A DNA stretch of 10,450 nt from Hyphomonadaceae bacterium UBA4763. Lineage in GTDB: Bacteria; Pseudomonadota; Alphaproteobacteria; Caulobacterales; Aquidulcibacteraceae. Positions 5,342 to 10,450 of this stretch are shown here, piece by piece; position 1 is the stretch's first letter, and the number at the start of each line of letters is the position of its first letter. Made by a program: the position numbers and the translations under genes. The notes beneath the pieces are model-generated. The model searched no databases. It was not told where the DNA came from and saw only the letters and a list, made by a program, of their open reading frames with translations. The stretch covers positions 571-11,020 of the forward strand of contig DHHV01000047.1 of assembly GCA_002403455.1 (NCBI GenBank). The letters are read 5' to 3'.

Positions 5342-6118
5342 ATGACAAAGCGAATGGGCCTGCGGGTGGCGGCGTTTGGAGCGGTCGCGCTCGCGGCGTT
5401 CTTCGGCGGATGCGCCAAGGAAACCCCGCCAGCGGCGGGCTATACCGAGGAATTCGGCGCGCAAGTGCGGGCTTATCTGCTCGCCAATCCGGAAGTTCTG
5501 CAAGAAACCATCACGGCGCTGCAGGCAAAACAACAGGCCGAGGCGCAATCCTCGCAAGCCGCTGCATTGACAACTTTTTCCGAACAGATTTTCGCCAATA
5601 GCGCCGATCCGAGCGTCGGGCCGGCCGATGCGCCGGTCACGCTCGTGGAGTTTTTTGATTATCGCTGCCCGCATTGCCAGCGTTCGATGGAATATGTGAT
5701 GGCGATCGCCGCCAACCGGCCGAATGTGCGGATTGTCTTCAAGGAATTCCCGATTTTTGGCGAGAATTCAGTGAATGGCGCGCGGGCGGCGTTGGCGGCC
5801 GGGCGCCAGAACAAATATCTGGAAATGCACCGCCTCGTTATGACGACGCCTGGCGAGTTGTCGGCCAAGACGACGCGCGCGATGGCCCAAAAATTGGGCC
5901 TTGACCTTGCGCAATTTGACCGGGATTTCGCCGACCCGGCGATCGAGGCCGTTATCAACGCGAATTTGGCGTTAGGCCAAGAAATCGGCGTCGAGGGCAC
6001 GCCGTCCTTCGTGATCGGCGACAAGATTATTCCCGGCTTTTATCCCGATCAGGTCGAAGAGGCGATCCAGGCGGTGCTGTTGAAAGGCCCGGCCGAGCCG
6101 GCGCCCGTCGCGCCGTAA
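5342..6118 (+). CDS. DsbA/ScsC-like thioredoxin-fold disulfide oxidoreductase, possible lipoprotein
   Basis: Extracytoplasmic thiol-disulfide oxidoreductase or isomerase. 258 residues. A positively charged N-terminus (MTKRMGLR) and hydrophobic stretch lead to Cys24 in FFGGC, which resembles a weak lipobox (Phe at -3), so it could be lipid-anchored; otherwise it is secreted or anchored. Residues 36-75 form a helical, Gln/Ala-rich segment (FGAQVRAYLLANPEVLQETI) like the N-terminal extension of ScsC proteins. The thioredoxin-like domain then carries the CPHC active site (Cys109, Cys112, within FFDYRCPHCQRSM) and the cis-proline loop GTPSFVIGD (Thr220-Pro221). The inserted helical domain spans about 145-205. 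The protein ends in a Pro/Ala tail. It appears transcribed alone, converging with DUF2842 (38 bases between stops, no clear terminator). The exact client and redox partner are unknown. Confidence 0.92.
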   Translation: MTKRMGLRVAAFGAVALAAFFGGCAKETPPAAGYTEEFGAQVRAYLLANPEVLQETITALQAKQQAEAQSSQAAALTTFSEQIFANSADPSVGPADAPVTLVEFFDYRCPHCQRSMEYVMAIAANRPNVRIVFKEFPIFGENSVNGARAALAAGRQNKYLEMHRLVMTTPGELSAKTTRAMAQKLGLDLAQFDRDFADPAIEAVINANLALGQEIGVEGTPSFVIGDKIIPGFYPDQVEEAIQAVLLKGPAEPAPVAP

Positions 6119-6156
6119 TCGATCCTTATCATTTGCGCGCTGGTAACTCCCTTCGC

Positions 6157-6372
6157 CTATCGCATGGGGCTGTCCGGCGCTTTGCCGACCCAATCAAAAA
6201 CAAAACGCAAGGGAATGATCCAGGCGATACCGGCAACGGCGAAATAAGCGATCTGCGCCCATACAGGCGCGGCGGCGAAATGCGAGCCGATGGTCGCCGC
6301 CGCCCAGACATAAACGCCGAGCCAGAGGATCAATCCGAGGCTTGCCAACAATCGTCGCGATTTTGCTTTCAT
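6157..6372 (-). CDS. DUF2842 small membrane protein
   Basis: 71-residue protein of unknown function with two predicted membrane helices: about 8-30 (LLASLGLILWLGVYVWAAAT) and about 38-61 (VWAQIAYFAVAGIAWIIPL), flanked by basic residues at the N-terminus (MKAKSRR). The YFAVAGIAWIIP segment matches my memory of the DUF2842 family, which is essentially alphaproteobacterial. It starts 27 bases after the stop of the PraR-like regulator on the same strand, with no strong Shine-Dalgarno, so it may be the last gene of that transcript. It converges with the DsbA-like gene. Confidence 0.8.
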   Translation of the reverse strand: MKAKSRRLLASLGLILWLGVYVWAAATIGSHFAAAPVWAQIAYFAVAGIAWIIPLRFVFDWVGKAPDSPMR

Positions 6373-6399
6373 CGGTTGTCGAGAGGACTTGGTCGCCCG

Positions 6400-6846
6400 T
6401 TAGATGCTTGACCCTGCTTGAAGTGAGGAGTGCATCATCTGGTCGGCTTGGGCGAGCCGCTGCGCCAAGGCGACAATCAACCCGCGCGTCGCTGATGTGC
6501 TGATTTGTGAAAACGCGAGCGCCAAGGCTTGGCCCTCATTGGTCATTAACATTTCAAGAATTTCTTCACGATAATCGCTGCTCGTTTCTTGAACGCCCGG
6601 AGCCATTTGGTCGATGCGATCCAAATCAACAAAGAATGTGCTGACAGGAACGTCCAACGCCCGCGAAATATCGAACAGACGGCTGGCGGAGATGCGGTTC
6701 ACCGCGCGCTCGTATTTCTGAACCTGTTGAAAGGTGACGCCCAGTCGTGAGGCCAGCTGTTCCTGGCTCAAACCCATTTCATGACGACGCATTCTGACGC
6801 GAGAGCCGACATGACGATCGACAATGTTTGGGGCGATGTCTTCCAT
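6400..6846 (-). CDS. XRE-family transcriptional regulator (PraR-like)
   Basis: Cytoplasmic DNA-binding regulator of 148 residues. The helix-turn-helix occupies about residues 14-72: VGSRVRMRRHEMGLSQEQLA, then LGVTFQQVQKYERAVNRIS, then ALDVPVSTFF. The C-terminal 70 residues (from about 80) are predicted helical with an ALAFSQISTSATRGLIVALA core, probably for dimerisation. This architecture and the position next to lnt match the PraR group of rhizobia, which represses quorum-sensing and biofilm genes. Whether that role holds here is inference. It begins 31 bases after the lnt stop, so read-through from the phoH-lnt operon is likely. The short gap is AT-richer than its surroundings and may hold its own promoter, but I find no convincing -35/-10 pair. 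By eye, the gene is less GC-rich than its neighbours. Confidence 0.9.
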   Translation of the reverse strand: MEDIAPNIVDRHVGSRVRMRRHEMGLSQEQLASRLGVTFQQVQKYERAVNRISASRLFDISRALDVPVSTFFVDLDRIDQMAPGVQETSSDYREEILEMLMTNEGQALALAFSQISTSATRGLIVALAQRLAQADQMMHSSLQAGSSI

Positions 6847-6877
6847 GAGCCTATGCCTAAACAGTCCATAGATTTAT

Positions 6878-8494
6878 TCAAGGGCGAGCTAATGCACGAT
6901 TTGTTTTTCCAGGCAACCCGTAAAAAAAGATGAGAATCGTTAACAAGAGCAACAATACTCGCCCAAAACGCGAGTAAATGGTCGGCGGCAAAGACTCCGG
7001 CGGCGCGGCGGCGACGACGCTGGGATTTGGCATAGCTTGGGTGACCCGGCCGTAAGGGTCAATGATCGCCGATAAGCCGCCAGAAGCGGACCGGATCATC
7101 GGAAGACCTTCTTCAATGGCGCGATAGCGCGCTTGGTTAAAATGTTGCGGCGGACCGGTCGTCACCCCAAACCAGGAATCGTTCGAGATATTGACAATCC
7201 AATCGGGTCGATCGGGCCCGCGCGGCGTCAACCCGGGGAACAACGCTTCATAACATATGAGGGGCGCGATGCGAACGCCATTTGCGAGTTGCAAGGACCG
7301 CGGGCGCGGCCCGGGCGTGAACCCGCCGGCGATGGCGGCAAAGCCTTCAAAGCCGATGGCTTTGAAGAGGCCCGACAGCGGCACGATCTCGCTGAACGGC
7401 ACCAGGCGATGTTTGTCATAGACATGATCTAGACGCAGACCACTGTCGGAATTGCGCAACACCGCCAGGCTGTTGAAGGCGATCCCATCGCCATTGGCGT
7501 CGACATCGCGCCGGGTCGCGCCGACGATCAGCATGCGTGCGCCCAGCCGCTCGGCGATGCCATCGATCGCGACCGGGTCCTCGAGCAGTAAAGTCGGCAA
7601 TGCGCCTTCCGGCCAGACGATGATCTGGGCGTCCGCCGCATTGGGGGCCTCGAGCAGCCGCAGATATTGCGAAATGACATTGGAGCGATTGTCGGGGCGC
7701 CATTTGTCGCGCTGCGAGACACCGGTCTCGCCAAGCGCAATGCGTTTGGACTCATCGATATCAGCGGGTTTCAGCCGATTGGCCCCCGCAATCCCGCCAC
7801 CAACGAGCAAGGCGACCGCGCCGATGGCGAAGGCGATTTTGCGGCCAAAGCCGTCATTGCGCCCATCGGCAAGGCCGGCCGGGACCAAAAACACCAGCAG
7901 GGTGAGGGCTGAAAGTCCGTAAAGGCCAACATAAGCGGCCACTTGCGACATGGCGCCGCCGGCCGGCCAAATTGCGCCCGGCAAATGCCAAGGAAAGCCG
8001 CCAAAGGCGTGGCCGCGCGCAAACTCCGCCGCGAACAACCAAAAGCCGAGCCAGACGGCTTGTTTGGGGCCGCGATCGGGCCAATAGCGCGCCGCGATCG
8101 CGCCAGCCGCTCCCCAGAACAGCCCAAGCCCGGTCGCCATCGCTGCGACGGCGAAGGGCATGTAGATCGCATGCCGCTCCGGAGCGACGAGAAAGGCCGA
8201 GCCAATCCAATAGGTGCCGCCAAGGAAATAGGCGGTTCCAAAGCACCAGCCGCGCCAAAATCCGGCCCGCCAGCGGCGCGGCTCCTCGGCTGCCGCGCCG
8301 ATTTGCCAAAACAACACCCACAAGGCCAGGACCAGCGCCGGCCACAGAAAAAACGGCGCATGCGCCAAATTCGCGGCGCCGCCGGCCAACATTGCCAAGA
8401 GCCCGGCTTTGGCGCCGCGCAGGCTGATGGCGCGCGCCCGCATCCGGCTGAGCGGCCCATCCGGCGCGCGGTCGATCTGTCGAAGCTCGCTCAT
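6878..8494 (-). CDS. lnt: Apolipoprotein N-acyltransferase
   Basis: Inner-membrane enzyme that adds the third acyl chain to the N-terminal cysteine of lipoproteins, the last maturation step before Lol export. 538 residues, within the family range. The N-terminal half (about 28-235) is a multi-pass membrane domain with the family segments FGTAYFLGGTYWIG and FPWHLPG. The periplasmic carbon-nitrogen hydrolase domain follows, with the catalytic Glu296 in WPEGALP, Lys361 in YDKHRLVPFSE and Cys414 in APLICYEALFPG, then NDSWFG (438-443) and RAIEEGLPMIRSA. A final helix lies near 512-527. The usual TGISA segment reads GGLSAIIDPYG. The ATG at 8494 overlaps the corC stop as ATGA, so it is translationally coupled to the phoH-ybeY-corC genes. 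Confidence 0.96.
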   Translation of the reverse strand: MSELRQIDRAPDGPLSRMRARAISLRGAKAGLLAMLAGGAANLAHAPFFLWPALVLALWVLFWQIGAAAEEPRRWRAGFWRGWCFGTAYFLGGTYWIGSAFLVAPERHAIYMPFAVAAMATGLGLFWGAAGAIAARYWPDRGPKQAVWLGFWLFAAEFARGHAFGGFPWHLPGAIWPAGGAMSQVAAYVGLYGLSALTLLVFLVPAGLADGRNDGFGRKIAFAIGAVALLVGGGIAGANRLKPADIDESKRIALGETGVSQRDKWRPDNRSNVISQYLRLLEAPNAADAQIIVWPEGALPTLLLEDPVAIDGIAERLGARMLIVGATRRDVDANGDGIAFNSLAVLRNSDSGLRLDHVYDKHRLVPFSEIVPLSGLFKAIGFEGFAAIAGGFTPGPRPRSLQLANGVRIAPLICYEALFPGLTPRGPDRPDWIVNISNDSWFGVTTGPPQHFNQARYRAIEEGLPMIRSASGGLSAIIDPYGRVTQAMPNPSVVAAAPPESLPPTIYSRFGRVLLLLLTILIFFYGLPGKTNRALARP

Positions 8495-9414
8495 GGCGCG
8501 CGGGCGTCCACTTTCGGCGCACGGCGCAAGCGCACCTGTTTGACCCGACGCGGATCGGCGTCCAGCACTTCGATATCGACCCCGATCGGATGACGAACGA
8601 TTTCGCCCAATTGCGGCACCCGGCCCAGCAAAGCGATCACCAGCCCGCCGAGCGTGTCGACCGGCTCGTCCAGCTCGTCGAGCGCCATTTTGAGGCCCAA
8701 GGTCTCTTCGGCGGCGGCGACCGGCACGCGGGCCGAGGCGTCGAACACGCCGCCGCCGCGATCGGTCATCTGATCATCGCTTTCGTCATGTTCGTCTTCA
8801 ATATCGCCGACCACTTGTTCGAGCAGGTCCTCGATCGACACAAGGCCATCGGCGCCGCCATATTCGTCGATGACGAGGGCCAGATGGATGCGGGTCGATT
8901 GCATTTTCAGCAACAGCCGCGAGAGGCGCATCGACGGCGGCACGAACAACAATTCGCGTTTCAAGCGCGCCAGCACGCGCTCAGAACGCCTCGCGTCGCC
9001 GGCGTGGCGGGCGGCGGCGATTTCCGACAATATGTCCTTGATATGCACCATGCCGATCGGGTCATCGAGCGTGTTGCGGCAGATTGGCAGCCGCGAGTGG
9101 GCGGCCTCGGCGAACAAATCGACCAATTCATCGAGCGTGGCGTTATGATCCACCCAGACAATGTCGGCGCGCGGCACCATCACGTCCTTGACCTGCAAGC
9201 GGTGAAAGGCCGCCGCTTTCTGAATCATTTCGCGCGGGCTGGCTTCGGTGACGACGCCGGAGGGGTCTTCGGCCGGCGCTTCGGGCAGACTGTCGAGCGC
9301 CGAATTCGTCTCGGTTTCGAGCGTGGGCAGCGCGCCTTTGCGTCGCAAGGCGCGATTGATCAGCGCGCCCCATCGGAACCGGCTGCGGGCGGGAAGGTCT
9401 GGGTCAGATTTCAT
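8491..9414 (-). CDS. corC: CorC/TlyC-type CBS-pair protein
   Basis: Soluble CBS-domain protein of the CorC/YbeX family, linked in other bacteria to magnesium/cobalt transport and to ribosome-associated functions. 307 residues. The N-terminal DUF21 membrane domain of the larger HlyC/CorC proteins is absent, as in the E. coli YbeX type. After a variable 65-residue lead, the first CBS motif begins VKDVMVPRADIVWVD (about 75) and ends IGMVHIKDIL. The second covers about 155-208, with HLALVIDEYGGADGLVSIED followed by an acidic stretch (DIEDEHDESDDQ). The CorC_HlyC domain fills about 222-295 (DTLGGLVIALLGRVPQLGE). ATGA overlaps join it to ybeY upstream (9411-9414) and lnt downstream (8491-8494), the order normal for this cluster. 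The older name haemolysin is misleading. Confidence 0.93.
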   Translation of the reverse strand: MKSDPDLPARSRFRWGALINRALRRKGALPTLETETNSALDSLPEAPAEDPSGVVTEASPREMIQKAAAFHRLQVKDVMVPRADIVWVDHNATLDELVDLFAEAAHSRLPICRNTLDDPIGMVHIKDILSEIAAARHAGDARRSERVLARLKRELLFVPPSMRLSRLLLKMQSTRIHLALVIDEYGGADGLVSIEDLLEQVVGDIEDEHDESDDQMTDRGGGVFDASARVPVAAAEETLGLKMALDELDEPVDTLGGLVIALLGRVPQLGEIVRHPIGVDIEVLDADPRRVKQVRLRRAPKVDARAP

Positions 9415-9896
9415 CGGGGCTCGCGCTCAATCGCATAAGGATCGTTGATGCCTAATCGCGCCAGCACGCGCCGCTCGACGGCTTCCATGACGTCCGCTTT
9501 GGCGTCGTCTTCATGATCGTAATCGAGCAGATGCAGCGCCCCATGCACCACCATATGGGTGACATGATCGGCGAATGTCTTGAATTGTGCAATGGCTTCG
9601 GCTCGACAATAGGAAAAACCGATCGCGATATCGCCGAGAATACGCTGGTCCTCGCCCCATCCGGCCGGCGGCGGCGTGGCCGGAAAGGACAGCACATTGG
9701 TCGGTTGATCGATCCCGCGCCAATCGCGATTGAGCTGTTTCATCTCGACATCATCGGTTAAGAGAATGCTCACGGTGGCGTCCCTGACCGCCAATTCATT
9801 GGCGAGGGCGGCAAGCGCCGCCTCGATTTGCGGGGCGCCATAGCCCGCCGCCTCCCAGGATGGGCAATCGCTGTCGATATCGGCGGTAAGACTCAT
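9411..9896 (-). CDS. ybeY: Endoribonuclease YbeY
   Basis: Zinc-dependent endoribonuclease for 16S rRNA 3'-end maturation and 70S quality control; cytoplasmic. 161 residues, normal length. Visible: LNRDWRGIDQPTNVLSFP (about 55-72) with the conserved Arg60, LGDIAIGFSYC (about 88-98), and the metal site HGALHLLDYDH, in which His118, His122 and His128 are the three zinc ligands. The position before Tyr-Asp-His, normally Gly (LLGYDH), is Asp125 here. The ending LGINDPYA is typical. The start at 9896 overlaps the phoH stop as ATGA, and the stop overlaps the corC start as ATGA, giving a coupled phoH-ybeY-corC-lnt set. All ligands are present, so it is probably active. Confidence 0.96.
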   Translation of the reverse strand: MSLTADIDSDCPSWEAAGYGAPQIEAALAALANELAVRDATVSILLTDDVEMKQLNRDWRGIDQPTNVLSFPATPPPAGWGEDQRILGDIAIGFSYCRAEAIAQFKTFADHVTHMVVHGALHLLDYDHEDDAKADVMEAVERRVLARLGINDPYAIEREPR

Positions 9897-10450
9897 TCGG
9901 ATCGCTCGGCGGCGTCGTAGGCGCGCAGCACGGCCGCTACAATGGGCTCGCGCTGGACGTCATCGGCGCGGAAAAAGGTCATGGCGATGCCGCGCACCTC
10001 GCTCAACAGGCCGATCGCATGCGAGAGCCCCGATTGCTGGGCGTGGGGCAAATCGATTTGGGTCGGATCGCCGGTGACGACAAGGCGTCCCCCGCGGCCG
10101 ATCCGCGTCAAGGCCATTTTCATCTGCCCGCGCGTGGCGTTCTGGGCTTCGTCCAGCAGAATGAAGGCGTCCGCCAAGGTCCGCCCGCGCATGAAGGCGA
10201 GCGGCGCCACTTCGATGATCCCGGCGCTGATCTTGCGGTCAACATCATCCTTGCCCAGAAATTCGTGCAGCGCATCCCAGATCGGACGCATATAGGGATC
10301 GACTTTGTCTTCCAGCCCGCCTGGCAGAAAGCCAAGGCGTTCGCCGGCTTCGACGGCAGGGCGGGTGATGATCAACCGGCCGATCTGCTTGGCTTGCAAG
10401 GCGGCAACGCCGGCGGCGACCGCCAGCCAGGTCTTGCCGGTGCCGGCCGG
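9893..10450 (-). CDS. phoH: PhoH-family ATPase (N-terminus beyond the window)
   Basis: PhoH/YbeZ-type P-loop ATPase, probably an RNA-linked helicase-like partner of YbeY in rRNA metabolism; cytoplasmic. 185 C-terminal residues are visible, about half to two thirds of the usual protein. The frame is open to the window edge and the first residues read PAGTGKTWLAV, the Walker A motif. Then follow LIITRPAVEAGERLGFLPG, the Walker B segment ADAFILLDEAQNAT and VVTGDPTQIDLP, with Arg residues near the C-terminus. The TTG at 10399 is internal and not the start. The upstream neighbour outside the window would typically be miaB or a related gene. The stop TGA at 9893-9895 overlaps ybeY by ATGA. Confidence 0.96.
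   Translation of the reverse strand, partial: PAGTGKTWLAVAAGVAALQAKQIGRLIITRPAVEAGERLGFLPGGLEDKVDPYMRPIWDALHEFLGKDDVDRKISAGIIEVAPLAFMRGRTLADAFILLDEAQNATRGQMKMALTRIGRGGRLVVTGDPTQIDLPHAQQSGLSHAIGLLSEVRGIAMTFFRADDVQREPIVAAVLRAYDAAERSE

Noticed and set aside
6119..6156. Bidirectional terminator between the DsbA-like gene and DUF2842.
   Set aside because: No inverted repeat of useful length and no flanking T-run in the 38 bases.
8590..9438. 282-codon plus-strand frame antisense to corC.
   Set aside because: His/Arg/Gln-rich shadow sequence; the CBS and CorC_HlyC motifs on the minus strand account for the region.

Overview
The window is a GC-rich, densely coding stretch of a bacterial chromosome. 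Gene content points firmly to an alphaproteobacterium. It carries a bacterial NDUFA12-type complex I accessory subunit, DUF2155 and DUF2842 proteins, a PraR-like XRE regulator next to lnt, and the neighbourhood accC-aat facing DUF2155/mlaD/NDUFA12. I cannot assign a genus from sequence alone. I saw no mobile element, CRISPR array, tRNA, rRNA or prophage gene, and no intergenic gap exceeds 200 bases.

Layout. (1) Bases 1-2018, plus strand: the end of accC (biotin carboxylase, N-terminus cut by the window edge) and aat (leucyl/phenylalanyl-tRNA-protein transferase). (2) Bases 1982-3427, minus strand, convergent with aat: NDUFA12-like protein, then MlaD-like MCE protein, then secreted DUF2155 protein. 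The reading frames touch or overlap, so they look like one operon. (3) Bases 3428-3626: a 199-base divergent intergenic region. Its NDUFA12-proximal half holds nested perfect inverted repeats whose outermost arm covers the apparent ribosome-binding site of the NDUFA12 gene. (4) Bases 3627-5191, plus strand: a LOG-family phosphoribohydrolase overlapping by ATGA with a nitrilase. (5) Bases 5342-6118: a DsbA/ScsC-like thioredoxin-fold protein with its own clear Shine-Dalgarno sequence. (6) Bases 6157-10450, minus strand: phoH (cut by the window edge), ybeY, corC-like CBS protein, lnt, a PraR-like regulator and a small DUF2842 membrane protein.

How they fit together. accC supplies malonyl-CoA synthesis. 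Aat makes N-degrons for ClpAP-type proteolysis. The minus-strand trio combines a respiratory accessory subunit with envelope lipid transport and an exported protein of unknown role. phoH-ybeY-corC-lnt is the widespread RNA-maturation/envelope cluster, here knitted by three successive 4-base ATGA overlaps. Lnt completes lipoprotein acylation, and the DsbA-like protein may itself be a lipoprotein.

Most of the window is ordinary core genome. The strongest candidate for something undescribed is the structured leader ahead of NDUFA12-mlaD-DUF2155 (3433-3527). Next are the LOG-nitrilase pair and substitutions at normally conserved active-site-region positions in Aat (Tyr to Cys) and YbeY (Gly to Asp).
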